A stretch of 64,000 nucleotides of DNA. Origin: Nioella nitratireducens. GTDB taxonomy: Bacteria > Pseudomonadota > Alphaproteobacteria > Rhodobacterales > Rhodobacteraceae. A program made the translations under genes and the position numbers. This document shows positions 17,801-27,323 of this stretch, piece after piece (the stretch's first letter is position 1; each line of letters starts with the position of its first letter). The notes below the pieces were generated by a model. That model made no database searches. It was given only the letters and a program-made list of their open reading frames with translations, and had not been told where the DNA came from. The stretch is from positions 186,001 to 250,000 of the forward strand of contig NZ_MNBW01000002.1 of assembly GCF_001879715.1 (NCBI RefSeq), written 5' to 3'.

Positions 17801-17853
17801 CATTTCGCCAGAATGCGCGGTTCGGCGTCGGCGGCGTTAAAGGTCTTTTCCAT
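14803..17853 (-). CDS. valS: valyl-tRNA synthetase
   Basis: 1016 residues, longer than the usual 870-960 for ValS. Class I motifs are HMGH in [13 protein letters not shown] and KMSKS in [10 protein letters not shown]. The CP1 editing domain is present ([17 protein letters not shown]), and the C terminus ends in the tRNA-binding coiled coil (ALARLAEIG). The extra length is an insertion at about residues 475-580 between GHQIPVWY and [12 protein letters not shown]. Its DNA is about 48% GC by my count (16141-16380), far below its flanks. The ATG at 17853 is chosen because ATGAGGCGC precedes it. It is divergent from the molybdenum hydroxylase gene and converges on hrpB. Confidence 0.97.
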   Translation of the reverse strand: MEKTFNAADAEPRILAKWDEANAFAAGANASRDDTFCIMIPPPNVTGSLHMGHAFNNTLQDILVRWHRMRGFDTLWQPGTDHAGIATQMVTEREMAGNGEPTRREMGREAFLDRVWQQKVKSRGTIIGQLKRLGASCDWSREAFTMGGAKGDPEAGHGPNFHDAVIKVFVEMYNKGFIYRGKRLVNWDPHFETAISDLEVEQVEVNGKMWRLRYKLDGGETYNHPIEFDEEGNPTDWETRDYLTVATTRPETMLGDTGVAVHPEDRRYAHLIGKTVTLPICGRSIPIVADEYADPDKGTGAVKITPAHDFNDMEVGKRTNLRAINVMTTRAAMFLLGNDDFAEGCPAEMVGAAIERYDGRDRYEARDAIVTEARDNGWLDGIDEDKHMVPHGDRSKVAIEPYLTDQWFVDAAKIVDPALDAVRQGMAAQEAGTFDETAGYTRILPERDAKTYYHWLENIEPWCISRQLWWGHQIPVWYTLPVVNLSDAYSNLGLNEVFNSARIAGTDEGDLAQIPNGYTQFRACVATEEEAFPVIDAHVRQFLLDGAAIIDLEIVEVASESQAIEQLYKAAGEGRRIIPVWRDPDVLDTWFSSGLWPIGTLGWPEETDAYAKYFPTSTLITGFDIIFFWVARMMMMQLAVVDQIPFHTVYVHALVRDEKGKKMSKSLGNVLDPLELIDDYGADAVRFTLASMAAMGRDLKLSTSRIAGYRNFATKIWNAARFAEMNECVPVAGFDPAGVSQTVNRWIVGEVARARVAHDAALDAYRFNDAANGLYATVWGKVCDWYLEFAKPLFASGDAAVIAETRATMAWVIDQCLTLLHPTMPFVTEELWGQIAEREKLLVHTDWPTYGEDLVDAEADREMNWVISLIEEIRSIRAQMHVPAGLKVPLLQAELDAKGQAAWDRNEAMILRMARVVGVETVDTLPKGAVTIAVEGAVFGLPIADIIDVDEEKARLEKVLGKLAKELGGLRGRLNNPKFAASAPEEVVEETRENLAAREEEEAKIKDALARLAEIG

Positions 17854-18008
17854 GCGCCTCATGTCCCATCTTTTCTGTCACGGCTGACTTATCCGCTTCA
17901 CATCGAAAGGCCAAGAGGATGTGGCCGGGATTCGCGGCACAAAGCCCCTCTGGACAGGGCCGGATGGGTTGTTACCTATTGAGCGAGACAATGAGAGGGG
18001 CAGGACAC

Positions 18009-20306
18009 ATGAAATTCGGAAGCAGCCAGTCGGTGACGCGAGAGGAAGATCAACGGTTCCTGACGGGCCACGGGCGCTATGTCGATGACCTTGCCCCGAA
18101 GGACGCGCTGCATTGCCACGTCTTTCGCAGCCCGGTCGCCCACGCCGAGATCACCGATCTGGACGTGTCCGAGGCGCGTTCGGCCCCCGGCGTGCATCTG
18201 GTGGTGACGGCGGCGGATCTGGCCGAGGCGGGGCTGGCCAATGCCATCCCCTATACGGTCATCGACAACGAGGATGGCAGCAAGGCGGCGGCGCCCCGCC
18301 GCCCGATCCTTGCCGAGGGGCGGGTGCGCTTCGTCGGGGAACCGGTGGCGTTCATCGTGGCCGACTCGATCGCCGCCGCGCGGGACGCCGCCGAGGCCAT
18401 CGTCTTCGACTATGACGATCTGGAACCGAAACTGGACGTCGCCGTCGGTGGCCCCGAGATTCACCCAGAGGCCCCGGAAAACCGGTGCTATAGCTGGGGC
18501 GCGGGCGACAAGGCGGCGGCGGATGCGGCGATGGCGGCAGCCGCGCATGTCGTTACCGTCACGGTCGAAGACAACAGGATCATGGCCGCCAGCATGGAAC
18601 CCCGCGCGATTTTTGCCGAGATGCAGGGCGAGCGGCTGCATATCTGCGAAAACGGTCAGGGCGTCTGGAGCAAGAAGGCCGGGATTTCGGGCTGGCTGGG
18701 CATCGACGCCGAGCAGGTGCTGGTCACCACCCCCGACGTTGGCGGGGCCTTTGGCATGAAGACCATGCATTACCCCGAACATTTCCTGCTGACCTTCGCC
18801 ACCCGGACCCTGAACCGCCCGGTGCGCTGGATGGCCGATCGCACGGAATCGATGTTGTCCGACAATGCCGGGCGCGACCTGAGCTGCACCGCCGAGTTGG
18901 GCTTTGACGACGCGTTGAAGCTGACCGCCTATCGCCTGCACACGGTGTCGAACCTCGGCGCTTATGTGTCGGGATTTGCGCAGAACATCCAGAGCCGCCT
19001 GTTCAGCCACGTCTTTCCGGGCGTCTACGATGTTCAAGCCGCCTACATGAACAACACGGCAGTTTTCACCAACACAACGCAAGTCGATGCCTATCGCGGC
19101 GCCGGGCGCCCCGAGGCGATCTATGTTCTGGAACGTGCCATGGATCACGCCGCGCGGGTGCTGGGGATCGACCCGATGGACCTGCGGCGGCGCAGTTTCA
19201 TCCGCCCCGAGCAGATGCCCTATAAAACAGCGGTGGGGGAGCTATACGACTCGGGCGCCTTTGCCCGCGCCATGGACCGGGCCGCGGAAGAGGCCGACAC
19301 CGCAGGCTTTGCCGCCCGCCGCGCCGCCAGCGCCGCCGAGGGCAAGCTGCGCGGACAGGGCCTGTGCTATTACATCGAGGCCATTCTGGGTCAGCCGATG
19401 GAAACCGCCAAGATCGTGCTCACCGCGACCGGGGCCAAGGTCTTCGTCGGCACGCAATCGGCCGGACAGGGGCACGAGACGGTCTACAAGCAATTGCTGC
19501 GCGACCGGCTGGGGCTGGACCTGGATCAGATCGAGATCGTGCAGGGCGATTCAGACCAGATCGCCAAAGGCGGCGGCACCGGCGGATCGCGCTCGGTTAC
19601 CGTGCAGGGATCGGCAATTCATGCCACTTCGGAACGGCTGCTAGACGGCCTTCTGCCCTTTGCGGAAGAGGTCATGGGCGCGGAGGACGTGCGTTTCGAT
19701 CCAGAGGAGGCCGTGTTTCGCGCGCCCGGCTCCAACACCGTTCTGGGCCTGATGGAACTGGCCGAACAGGCCGAGGCCCAAGGCCGTGGCGACCTGTTGA
19801 CCGCGGAAAAGGAAATCCGCAACGCGGGCCGATCCTTTCCCAATGGCTGTCACGTTGCCGAGATCGAAATTGATCCCGATACCGGCCTGTTAACCATTGA
19901 TCGCTATGCCGTTGTCGATGATCTTGGCAATCTGATGAACCCGATGCTGGTCAAGGGCCAGATCCATGGCGGCATTGCGCAAGGGGCGGGACAGGCGATG
20001 AACGAACGCGTGGTCTTTGACGAGGACGGGCAGCTATTGACCGCAACCTTCATGGATTACGGCATGCCGCGCGCGGGCGATTTCCCCTTTTTCGGCTTTC
20101 ACTCGGAACCGACAGAGACCCAGACCAACATCCTCGGGATGAAGGGGTGCGGCGAGGCAGGGACCATCGGGGCGATGGCCGCGGTGGCCAATGCGGTGCA
20201 GGATGCAGTCTGGTCCGAAGGCGTCAAAGTGGCGGACATGCCTTTCACCCCGCACCGGTTGTGGCACATGATCCAGGAGGCGCGAACCAGCGGTGGACAG
20301 GCGTAA
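18009..20306 (+). CDS. xanthine dehydrogenase/CO dehydrogenase-type molybdopterin-binding large subunit (CoxL-like, form II)
   Basis: 765 residues, typical for the molybdopterin subunit. It opens with the family start VTREEDQRFLTGHGRYVDD. Molybdenum-cofactor motifs are GGAFGMK, AYRGAGRPE and the terminal GCGEAGTIGA with the catalytic glutamate. AYRGAGR marks the form II group; true CO dehydrogenase has AYRCSFR, so CO oxidation is unlikely. The natural substrate (aldehyde or heterocycle) is unknown. No FeS or FAD subunit gene and no maturation gene is adjacent, which is unusual. The ATG at 18009 follows GAGGGGCAGG. It overlaps the next gene by 14 nt. Confidence 0.92.
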   Translation: MKFGSSQSVTREEDQRFLTGHGRYVDDLAPKDALHCHVFRSPVAHAEITDLDVSEARSAPGVHLVVTAADLAEAGLANAIPYTVIDNEDGSKAAAPRRPILAEGRVRFVGEPVAFIVADSIAAARDAAEAIVFDYDDLEPKLDVAVGGPEIHPEAPENRCYSWGAGDKAAADAAMAAAAHVVTVTVEDNRIMAASMEPRAIFAEMQGERLHICENGQGVWSKKAGISGWLGIDAEQVLVTTPDVGGAFGMKTMHYPEHFLLTFATRTLNRPVRWMADRTESMLSDNAGRDLSCTAELGFDDALKLTAYRLHTVSNLGAYVSGFAQNIQSRLFSHVFPGVYDVQAAYMNNTAVFTNTTQVDAYRGAGRPEAIYVLERAMDHAARVLGIDPMDLRRRSFIRPEQMPYKTAVGELYDSGAFARAMDRAAEEADTAGFAARRAASAAEGKLRGQGLCYYIEAILGQPMETAKIVLTATGAKVFVGTQSAGQGHETVYKQLLRDRLGLDLDQIEIVQGDSDQIAKGGGTGGSRSVTVQGSAIHATSERLLDGLLPFAEEVMGAEDVRFDPEEAVFRAPGSNTVLGLMELAEQAEAQGRGDLLTAEKEIRNAGRSFPNGCHVAEIEIDPDTGLLTIDRYAVVDDLGNLMNPMLVKGQIHGGIAQGAGQAMNERVVFDEDGQLLTATFMDYGMPRAGDFPFFGFHSEPTETQTNILGMKGCGEAGTIGAMAAVANAVQDAVWSEGVKVADMPFTPHRLWHMIQEARTSGGQA

Positions 20307-21366
20307 ACGCAGATGGACCTTTTGGCGGGGATTTCGAAACACCCCGCCGCCGCGGCTGCCCGCTGCCCGCCCGCCCTGCGTTCATGTCGTGCTGATGGAT
20401 GGCACCATGTCCAGCCTGCGCCACGGCAATGAAACCAATATCGGCCTGACCTACCGGCTGCTGTCGGAACTCGGCCCCAACGCCAACATGACCCTGTATT
20501 ACGAACCGGGCATCCAGTGGCGCGGCGTCAAGCGCGCGGTCGAGGTGCTTGCCGGAATCGGGATCAACCGCCAGATCAAGCGCGCCTACCTGTTCCTGGC
20601 GCGCAATTATCACCCCGGCGACAAGATCATGCTGATGGGCTATTCGCGCGGCGCCTTTGCCGTCCGCTCGCTGGCCGGACTGATCGACAAGCTGGGGCTG
20701 CTGCGGCCCGCGCAAATCAGCGTCGAGACACTCGACCGGATGTATTGCCACTACCAGGAAGCGCCCGACAGCCCCGCCGCCCGCGCATTTCGAAACGCCC
20801 GATGCCATGTCGAAACGCCGATCGAACTGGTGGGCGTCTATGACACGGTGCGCGCCCTCGGGCTGCGCTGGCCCATCGTCTGGCGCTTCGCGCCCGAGGC
20901 GCAGGCGTTTCACAGCCACGCGCTCGGCCCTTGCATCCGGCACGGGCGCCACGCGCTGGCCATGGACGAAACCCGAGAGGTCTATGCCCCGGTCCTTTGG
21001 TCGGTGCCCGACGGCAGCCCCAGCGACGTGGTGCAGATGTGGTTTCGCGGCACCCATGGCGATGTCGGCGGCCAGCTTGGCGACTGGGTCGCGGCGCGGC
21101 CTCTGTCGAACATCCCTCTGGTCTGGATGCTGAGCGAAGCCGAACGTTGCGGCCTGCCCCTGCCCCAGCATTGGCGCAGCCGCTACCTGACCGATGCCCA
21201 CGCACCGTCTGTCGGCACGCTGCGGGGGTGGGGGGTGATGTTCTGGAACCGCCGCCGCCGTCGCTTCGGCAGCGATCCTTCGGAGCGGATCCATTCCTCC
21301 GCGGTCGGGTCCGCCCGCGCGGCCGGCCTGGCGGTGATGGCAAACGGCCAGTTGCAGACCGACTGA
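20293..21366 (+). CDS. DUF2235 alpha/beta-hydrolase-fold protein
   Basis: 357 residues. DUF2235 features are visible: the opening VVLMDGTMSS (usually FxDGTWN), the nucleophile elbow MGYSRGAFAVRSLAG, VGVYDTVRALG for the acid and GTHGDVGG for the histidine. The family has a lipase/T6SS-effector-like hydrolase fold. The GTG at 20293 overlaps the end of the preceding gene by 14 nt; an internal ATG at 20395 would remove part of the first strand and is less likely. The N terminus is Arg/Trp-rich and without a signal peptide, so the protein is probably cytoplasmic. No T6SS genes are nearby. Confidence 0.82.
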   Translation: MDRRKRRWTFWRGFRNTPPPRLPAARPPCVHVVLMDGTMSSLRHGNETNIGLTYRLLSELGPNANMTLYYEPGIQWRGVKRAVEVLAGIGINRQIKRAYLFLARNYHPGDKIMLMGYSRGAFAVRSLAGLIDKLGLLRPAQISVETLDRMYCHYQEAPDSPAARAFRNARCHVETPIELVGVYDTVRALGLRWPIVWRFAPEAQAFHSHALGPCIRHGRHALAMDETREVYAPVLWSVPDGSPSDVVQMWFRGTHGDVGGQLGDWVAARPLSNIPLVWMLSEAERCGLPLPQHWRSRYLTDAHAPSVGTLRGWGVMFWNRRRRRFGSDPSERIHSSAVGSARAAGLAVMANGQLQTD

Positions 21367-21415
21367 CACAGCAGGCCCCTTGCACCCCGGCGTCCTTTGC
21401 GGTTTTGCTGCCGAT

Positions 21416-22522
21416 ATGACAGGACCACGCTACACCAAGCTCGTGCAGAGCCTTCCCGCCTCCGTGCCCTTCGTCGGCCCCGAAACCCAGGAACGAGACA
21501 GGGGCGAACCGTTCCGCGCCCGACTGGGTGCCAACGAGAGTGTTTTCGGCCCCTCTCCGCGCGCCATCGCCGCCATGGCCGAGGCCGCCAAGGGCGCGTG
21601 GATGTATGGCGACGCCCAATCCTATGACCTGCGCAAGGCGCTGTCGGCCCATCACGGCGTGGGAATGGAAAACATCGTCGTCGGCGAAGGGATCGACGGG
21701 CTTCTTGGCTACCTCGTGCGCCTGCTGATCGGGCCGGGCGACGCGGTGGTCACGTCCGCAGGGGCATATCCGACGTTCAACTACCACGTCACCGGGTTTG
21801 GCGGCGAGTTGCACAAGGTGCCCTATGCCGCCGACCACGAAGACCCGTTGGCCCTGATCGCCGCGGCGCACCGGACCCGCGCCAAGCTCATCTACTTCGC
21901 CAATCCCGACAACCCGATGGGCACATGGCACGATGCGGGCACCGTGCAACACCTGATCAACTCGATCCCCGAGGACGCGCTCCTGGTGCTGGACGAGGCC
22001 TATATCGACATGGCACCCGCCGAGGCGATCCCGCCCTTCGACGTAACAGACCCCCGCGTGATCCGGATGCGCACCTTCTCCAAGGCCTACGGGCTGGCCG
22101 GGATGCGCGTGGGATATGCAATTGCCGAGGAACGCCTGATCACCGCCTTCAACAAGATCCGCAACCATTTCGGCATGTGCCGTGTCAGCCACGCGGGCGC
22201 GTTGGCCGCATTGCAGGATCAAGCCTACCTTGCCGAAACCGTGGACCGGATCGCCACCGCGCGGGCCCGTCTGGCGCAGATCGCCCATGACAACGGGCTG
22301 ACCAGCCTGCCGTCCGCCACCAATTTCGTGGCCATTGATTGCGGTGGCGACGGGGATTTCGCCCGCGCGGTGCTGCAATCGCTGGTCCGGCGCGGCATCT
22401 TCGTGCGTATGCCCTTCATCGCCCCACAAGACCGCTGTATCCGAGTGTCCTGCGGGCGGCAGCAAGACCTCGACGCCTTCGCAGAAACCCTGCCACGGGC
22501 GCTGGCCGACGCGCGCGGTTGA
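21416..22522 (+). CDS. class I/II PLP-dependent aminotransferase, histidinol-phosphate aminotransferase-like
   Basis: 368 residues. The fold-type I signature includes LGANESVFGPSP near the N terminus, ANPDNPMGT, the aspartate in VLDEAYID and the PLP-lysine in RTFSKAYGLAGMRVGY. This is the HisC-like subgroup, but hisC paralogues in this group also act on other amino acids, so histidine biosynthesis is not assured. The ATG at 21416 is chosen by homology; a TTG 12 codons upstream is possible. It converges on a class V aminotransferase gene with a shared hairpin terminator (22529-22552). Confidence 0.9.
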   Translation: MTGPRYTKLVQSLPASVPFVGPETQERDRGEPFRARLGANESVFGPSPRAIAAMAEAAKGAWMYGDAQSYDLRKALSAHHGVGMENIVVGEGIDGLLGYLVRLLIGPGDAVVTSAGAYPTFNYHVTGFGGELHKVPYAADHEDPLALIAAAHRTRAKLIYFANPDNPMGTWHDAGTVQHLINSIPEDALLVLDEAYIDMAPAEAIPPFDVTDPRVIRMRTFSKAYGLAGMRVGYAIAEERLITAFNKIRNHFGMCRVSHAGALAALQDQAYLAETVDRIATARARLAQIAHDNGLTSLPSATNFVAIDCGGDGDFARAVLQSLVRRGIFVRMPFIAPQDRCIRVSCGRQQDLDAFAETLPRALADARG

Positions 22523-22528
22523 GACCTG

Positions 22529-22552
22529 GAAGGATTTTCCTGAAAATCCTTC
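22529..22552. terminator. bidirectional hairpin terminator between two aminotransferase genes
   Basis: AAGGATTTTC at 22530-22539 and GAAAATCCTT at 22542-22551 form a perfect inverted repeat, with an extra G-C pair outside. It begins 7 bp after one stop codon and touches the stop codon of the convergent gene, so it can serve both transcripts. Confidence 0.7.
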
Positions 22553-23739
22553 TACCCCTCCGCGATCACCCGTGCGGCGGCCTCCAGCCCGCCGGGGCCG
22601 TGCGCGATGCCAAGCGCATACATCCCCGCCTGAATGGACCCAAGGACGCCCATCACCATATGGGCGTTCACGTGCCCCATATGGCCGATACGGAAGATGC
22701 CCGGCATGTCCGGTTCCGGCGCGCCGAGCGGAATGCCAAGGGTGATGCCCGCCACCTGCTCCAGCCATGCGCGCAGGCGGGTTCCATCGTCGCCGCCCAT
22801 CCGCACGGTGGTGACGGCATGGGCCCGCGCCGCCGGGTCAGCGATGTTCAGCGCGATCGCGCAGCCCTCGCCCCAGCTATCGAACGCCGCCCAGATCGCG
22901 CGGGCGAGCGTGGCGTGGCGATGCCAGATCGCCTGCATCCCCTCTTCCTTGATCATGTCGAGCGACTCGCGCAGACCAAACAGGTGGTGGGTCGGCGCGG
23001 TGCCCCCGAAATACTGGTAAAACATCGCCGGGTTGGCGCGCGGACGCCAATCCCAGTAGGGTGTCACGCAATTCGCGCTCTCGCGCGCCGCCGCCGCCTT
23101 GGGGCCGAAAAAGACAAAACCCAGACCTGGCGGCACCATCAAGCCCTTCTGGCTGCCGGTCACCATAAGATCGACGCCCCAGGCGTCCATGTGAAACTCG
23201 TCCACGCCGAGACAGGCGATATTGTCGGAAAACAGCATCGCCGGGTGCCCGGTCTCGTCCAGAACCCGCCGCAACCCGGCGATGTCGTTCTTGACCGATG
23301 AGGCCGTGTCCACCTGCACTGCCAGCACCGCCCGAAGCGTGTGATCGGTATCGGCGCGCAGCACCTCGGCCACGCGATCAAGGTCAACGCCGGCGCGGTA
23401 GCCGAAATCGAGCACTTCGGTCTCAACCCCCAACCCCCGCGCGATCTCGCCCCAGCCAAGGCAGAATCGCCCGGTGCCAAGGATCAGGATGCGGTCGCCG
23501 CGCGACATGGTGTTGGCCAACGCGGCCTCCCATGCGCCGTGCCCGTTGGCGATATAGATCGCCGCGTCATGGGCCGTGCCCGCGACCGCCTTGAGATCGG
23601 CGACGATGCCTTCCGTCATCTCGACCAGCGGGCCGGTGTAGATGTTCGGCGCGGGCTGGTGCATGGCCTGCAACACGCGGTCGGGCATGACCGAGGGACC
23701 GGGAATCGCGAGGTACTGACGACCGTTGGCAAGGCTCAT
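22552..23739 (-). CDS. class V aminotransferase (alanine/serine-glyoxylate aminotransferase family)
   Basis: 395 residues. The N terminus IPGPSVMPDRVLQAMHQP and the segment NIYTGPLVEMTEGI are typical of the AGT/SGA family. The PLP-binding lysine is in VTGSQKGLMVPPG, with an aspartate upstream in LFSDNIACLG. The glycine-rich substrate loop (GHGAWEAALAN) is intact. The enzyme would transfer amino groups from Ala or Ser to glyoxylate or pyruvate. Specificity cannot be read from sequence, and no serine-cycle genes are adjacent. It is divergent from ygfZ. Confidence 0.9.
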   Translation of the reverse strand: MSLANGRQYLAIPGPSVMPDRVLQAMHQPAPNIYTGPLVEMTEGIVADLKAVAGTAHDAAIYIANGHGAWEAALANTMSRGDRILILGTGRFCLGWGEIARGLGVETEVLDFGYRAGVDLDRVAEVLRADTDHTLRAVLAVQVDTASSVKNDIAGLRRVLDETGHPAMLFSDNIACLGVDEFHMDAWGVDLMVTGSQKGLMVPPGLGFVFFGPKAAAARESANCVTPYWDWRPRANPAMFYQYFGGTAPTHHLFGLRESLDMIKEEGMQAIWHRHATLARAIWAAFDSWGEGCAIALNIADPAARAHAVTTVRMGGDDGTRLRAWLEQVAGITLGIPLGAPEPDMPGIFRIGHMGHVNAHMVMGVLGSIQAGMYALGIAHGPGGLEAAARVIAEG

Positions 23740-23886
23740 GAGCTGTCCTTTCGTGGAGGGATGGCAAATGCGTAGCCCCGGTTTCGGGGGGCGTCAATTG
23801 CCGCCGTCGCGGCACGGATCGGCGGCCATGGTCGGGCCAGGTGTTTCGTCCTATATGTGGCCCGAGACGCGACAAGGATGGGACCG

Positions 23887-24639
23887 ATGAACGGAGAAAC
23901 CGCGACCGACCGCACCGTGATCCGCCTGACCGGCGAGGATCGCCACCACCTGCTGCACGGGCTGGTGACCCGCGATCCGGTGGCCAATGCATTGACCTAT
24001 TCCGCCCTGCTGACACCACAGGGCAAGTTCCTTGCCGATTTCTTCCTGCTCGACCAAGGCGACGAGATCCTGCTCGATGTGAAAAGCGACCTTGCTCCGG
24101 GGCTGGCGAAACGGCTGATGATGTATCGGCTGCGCTCCAGGGTCGGGATCGAAGCAGCGGATCTGACCGTGACGCGCGGTCTGGGAGAGCCGCCCACCGG
24201 CGCGTTAGCCGATCCGCGCCACCCGGCACTTGGCTGGCGGGCCTTTGGTTCCGAGGGCGGGCCAGCCAGCGTCGACTGGGACGCGATCCGGGTCGCTCAT
24301 TGCATCCCCGAAACCGGGGTCGAGCTGATCCCGGACGAGACATTCATTCTGGAAGCGGGCTTTGACCGGCTCGCGGGGGTCGATCACCGGAAGGGCTGCT
24401 ATGTGGGGCAGGAAGTTACCGCGCGGATGAAGCACAAGACCACGCTGCGAAAGGGCCTCGTGACCGTTCAGATCGACGGCAGCGCACCCGTGGGCACCCA
24501 GATCATGGCCGGTGGAAAGGTGGCGGGCACGCTCTTCACCCAATCGGGCGGGCAGGCCATCGCCTATCTGCGGTTCGAGCGGGCCGGTGCAGAGATGACG
24601 GCGGGTGACGCAAGCGTGCGCTGGTCCGAGGCGGATTAA
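23887..24639 (+). CDS. ygfZ: tRNA-modifying / Fe-S cluster assembly folate-binding protein YgfZ
   Basis: 250 residues. The signature KGCYVGQE carries the conserved cysteine, followed by VTARMKHKTTLRKGL. The fold is related to GcvT (aminomethyltransferase). YgfZ/IBA57 proteins use folate in maturation of a subset of Fe-S enzymes such as MiaB. The ATG at 23887 is chosen because AAGGATGGG precedes it; one three codons earlier is also in frame. The 3' end overlaps the convergent MFS gene by 4 nt. Confidence 0.93.
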   Translation: MNGETATDRTVIRLTGEDRHHLLHGLVTRDPVANALTYSALLTPQGKFLADFFLLDQGDEILLDVKSDLAPGLAKRLMMYRLRSRVGIEAADLTVTRGLGEPPTGALADPRHPALGWRAFGSEGGPASVDWDAIRVAHCIPETGVELIPDETFILEAGFDRLAGVDHRKGCYVGQEVTARMKHKTTLRKGLVTVQIDGSAPVGTQIMAGGKVAGTLFTQSGGQAIAYLRFERAGAEMTAGDASVRWSEAD

Positions 24640-25910
24640 GCGGGATCCCCACCGGTTTTCACCGGAAGGGCCAGCGTGCCATAATCTGGCGCGGGCTCTG
24701 GCACCGGCACTCGGATGCGGCGCAGGCCAAGCCGGGGGTGCAGCTTTCCCGCCACCGTCCACGCCGCCAGCAGCGACAGGCCGGACAGCGCGAAAATGGC
24801 CGAAAGTGGCGCCACCAGCAGCACCAGCCACGCAGCCCCCGGCGTCAGGATGCCCGACACATCGCGAAAGCTGGAATAGACCGCCGACATCTCGGTCCGT
24901 TCCGAGGGGCGTACCGCCATCAGGAAAGGCAATCCGCCACAGACATCGAGCCAGACGAGGAAAAACGACCCCGCCGCCAGCAGTCCGACGACCGCCACCG
25001 GCCAGCCCGCAAGCGCCCACGCCCCCAGGGCCAACAGCGCAGCCCCCATGAAACCGGTCCGCACCGATACCCGGACAGACCGGGTTTGCATCCAGCGCAG
25101 CATGACAGGCGTGGTGAAAAGCAGCGCGTTGCTGACGGACAGGATCGTGCCGCCCAGTTCCTGCCCCAAGCCTGCATTCACCGCGAAGATCGGCAGGTAG
25201 ACGACATAGACCCACCACCCGCAAGACCGGATGACCGCAAAAAGCCACCCGGCCACCAGCCTCGGCTGTGCCGCGAAGCGGCCCAAAAAGGCCAGCGGGT
25301 TGGTTGCAGGCCCACGGGCGCGCTGGATCAGTTTGCCATTGCCAAGTCGCAGGTAGAGGAAGGTCGCCAGCATCCCCGCCACGGCCATTGCCGAAATCAG
25401 AAAGGGTGCAGGCCGCCACCAGCCCATCAGGTATACCCCAGCGACAGGGCCAAGCGTCCAGCCCGCCGCACTGTAGAACATGCGCAAGGTTTCGCAGCGG
25501 CCAAGCTCGACCCGCTGGATATAGTCCAGCACATAGGCATTAAAGCAGACGAAAAGTGCCACCGTCGCCACGGTGATCATCGCCAGTGTCACCACGATCA
25601 GCGACGGCGCAACAGCCCCGAGAAGCGCACCCGACAGGAACAGCATCGCCGCGCCGGAATAGAGCCATTTGCGCGGAATGAACCGGTTCAGCCACGGCAC
25701 CGACAGCCCCGCCAGCAGCGACAACACCCCGACGGCAAAATAGACGCCCGACACCCGGCTGGCATCGCCAAGATGCTGAAAGACGGCCAGCGGCAGAACC
25801 GACACCAGGCTACCGCGCGCCGCCGCTTCGCACCCCGCCAACACCGCAAAACCCTTCACCCCCGGTGCAGGCGCATGGCGGAGCCATTCGGGAATATGTC
25901 GGGGCAACAT
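24636..25910 (-). CDS. MFS transporter
   Basis: 424 residues with about twelve hydrophobic segments and the two-fold MFS layout. Loop motifs are weak: LNRFIPRKW after TM2 and MAVRPSERTEMSAVYSSFRDVSG in the second half, the latter resembling drug or sugar efflux members. The ATG at 25910 starts the first well-conserved segment (MLPRHIPEWLRHAP); the frame stays open upstream but runs toward the ogt gene. Substrate is unknown. It sits on the same strand as, and 94 bp downstream of, ogt. Confidence 0.85.
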   Translation of the reverse strand: MLPRHIPEWLRHAPAPGVKGFAVLAGCEAAARGSLVSVLPLAVFQHLGDASRVSGVYFAVGVLSLLAGLSVPWLNRFIPRKWLYSGAAMLFLSGALLGAVAPSLIVVTLAMITVATVALFVCFNAYVLDYIQRVELGRCETLRMFYSAAGWTLGPVAGVYLMGWWRPAPFLISAMAVAGMLATFLYLRLGNGKLIQRARGPATNPLAFLGRFAAQPRLVAGWLFAVIRSCGWWVYVVYLPIFAVNAGLGQELGGTILSVSNALLFTTPVMLRWMQTRSVRVSVRTGFMGAALLALGAWALAGWPVAVVGLLAAGSFFLVWLDVCGGLPFLMAVRPSERTEMSAVYSSFRDVSGILTPGAAWLVLLVAPLSAIFALSGLSLLAAWTVAGKLHPRLGLRRIRVPVPEPAPDYGTLALPVKTGGDPA

Positions 25911-26004
25911 CGGGATAATCCACTCTGAAGAGTGGGGGAAGTGTCGGGCCGCAGTGGGCGCCTCGTCGCGCCAATCCACGACCTCGGCGGGTCGCATCCG
26001 GCGC

Positions 26005-26457
26005 TCAGAGCAGAAAGCCCCCTGCCCCTTCGAGCCTGAGCAACGCGAGCTTGGTCTCGACCCCGCCCGCCCCGGAATAGCCGCCAAGACCGGTGGCCCC
26101 GAGCACGCGGTGACATGGGATCAGGACCGGGATGGGATTGGCGCCACAAGCCTGACCGATGGCCTGCGCCGAGACGCCGAGCGCCCCCGCCAGATCGCCA
26201 TAGGTCCGGGTTTCGCCAAAGGGAATGGCGCAAAGCGCGTGATAAAAAGCCTGCTGGAACCCTGATCCGCGCGGGGCCAGCGGCACCGTGAAATCGGTCA
26301 GGCGCCCCGCAAAATAGGCGGCCAGTTCCCCGGCCGCCTGTCGCGTGACATCGCTGTTGGGCGCGGTGCCGCACGCCCCCCAATCCAGCGCGGTGATCGC
26401 GCCACCCTCTTCCGTCAGGACCAGAGGGCCAAGGGGGCTGTCGACGCCTGCCGTCAT
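26005..26457 (-). CDS. ogt: methylated-DNA-protein-cysteine methyltransferase
   Basis: 150 residues. The alkyl-acceptor site IPCHRV is intact, followed by the conserved GGYSGAGGVETK. The helix-turn-helix region RTYGDLAGALGVSAQAIGQACGANP is complete. It removes methyl groups from O6-methylguanine in a suicide reaction. There is no AdaA-type domain, so this is the Ogt type rather than Ada. The ATG overlaps the stop codon of the upstream yghU-like gene (26454-26457, ATGA-type), indicating translational coupling. Confidence 0.95.
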   Translation of the reverse strand: MTAGVDSPLGPLVLTEEGGAITALDWGACGTAPNSDVTRQAAGELAAYFAGRLTDFTVPLAPRGSGFQQAFYHALCAIPFGETRTYGDLAGALGVSAQAIGQACGANPIPVLIPCHRVLGATGLGGYSGAGGVETKLALLRLEGAGGFLL

Positions 26458-27323
26458 TCAGCGGCGATCTTGTCCTGCGTGCGGGTCTCGAAATCCGACG
26501 CGTCGTGCCGCTCGTGAAGCTGCTCCGAGGGGTCACCAAAGGTCCGGTTCACCATTCGGCCGCGTTGCACCGCCGGGCGTGCCTCGATGCGTTTGGCCCA
26601 TGCGACAAGGTTTTCATATTCGTGAACGGCAAGGAATTCCCCCGCATTATACTGACGTCCCAAGGCAAGGTTGCCATACCACGGCCAGATCGCCATATCG
26701 GCGATGGAATATTCACCGCCCGCCATCCATTCGTTGTCGGCCAGATGCCGGTCGAGCACATCAAGCTGGCGCTTCACTTCCATGGCGAAGCGGTCGATCG
26801 GGTATTCCCATTTCTCGGGGGCGTAGGCGTAGAAATGGCCAAAGCCACCGCCCAGGTAGGGCGCGCTGCCCATTTGCCAGAACAGCCAATTGAGCACCTC
26901 GGTGCGGGCGGGGCCCGACACGGGCAGGAAGGCCCCGAATTTTTCGGCCAGATGCATCAGGATCGAGCCGGATTCGAACACGTGCACCGGCTCAGGCCCC
27001 GAGCGGTCCACGAGCGCCGGGATCTTGGAGTTTGGGTTGACCTCGACAAAGCCAGACCCGAACTGATCGCCATCGCCGATGCGGATCAACCATGCGTCGT
27101 ATTCGGCGGCATGGCCTGCTGCCAAAAGCTCTTCCAGCAACACCGTGACTTTGACCCCGTTGGGCGTGGCAAGGGAATAGAGCTGGAACGGATGCCTGCC
27201 GACCGGCAAATCCTGGTCGTGGGTCGGTCCGGCGATGGGACGGTTGGTCGAGGCGAAGGCCCCGCCATTTTCCTTGTCCCATGTCCAGACTTTGGGTGGC
27301 TCGTACGGGGTCTGGTCAGTCAT
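26454..27323 (-). CDS. yghU: glutathione-dependent disulfide-bond oxidoreductase (YghU-type glutathione transferase)
   Basis: 289 residues. It follows the YghU layout: a long N-terminal arm (YEPPKVWTWDKENGGAFAS) and the thioredoxin-like domain with LYSLATPNGVKVTVLLEEL. The glutathione site NPNSKIPALVDR with ESGSILMHLAEK follows. The C-terminal helical domain contains WLFWQMGSAPYLGGGFGHF. The E. coli homologue binds two glutathiones and has disulfide reductase activity. It is the first gene of an operon with ogt, whose start codon overlaps its stop. Confidence 0.93.
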   Translation of the reverse strand: MTDQTPYEPPKVWTWDKENGGAFASTNRPIAGPTHDQDLPVGRHPFQLYSLATPNGVKVTVLLEELLAAGHAAEYDAWLIRIGDGDQFGSGFVEVNPNSKIPALVDRSGPEPVHVFESGSILMHLAEKFGAFLPVSGPARTEVLNWLFWQMGSAPYLGGGFGHFYAYAPEKWEYPIDRFAMEVKRQLDVLDRHLADNEWMAGGEYSIADMAIWPWYGNLALGRQYNAGEFLAVHEYENLVAWAKRIEARPAVQRGRMVNRTFGDPSEQLHERHDASDFETRTQDKIAAE

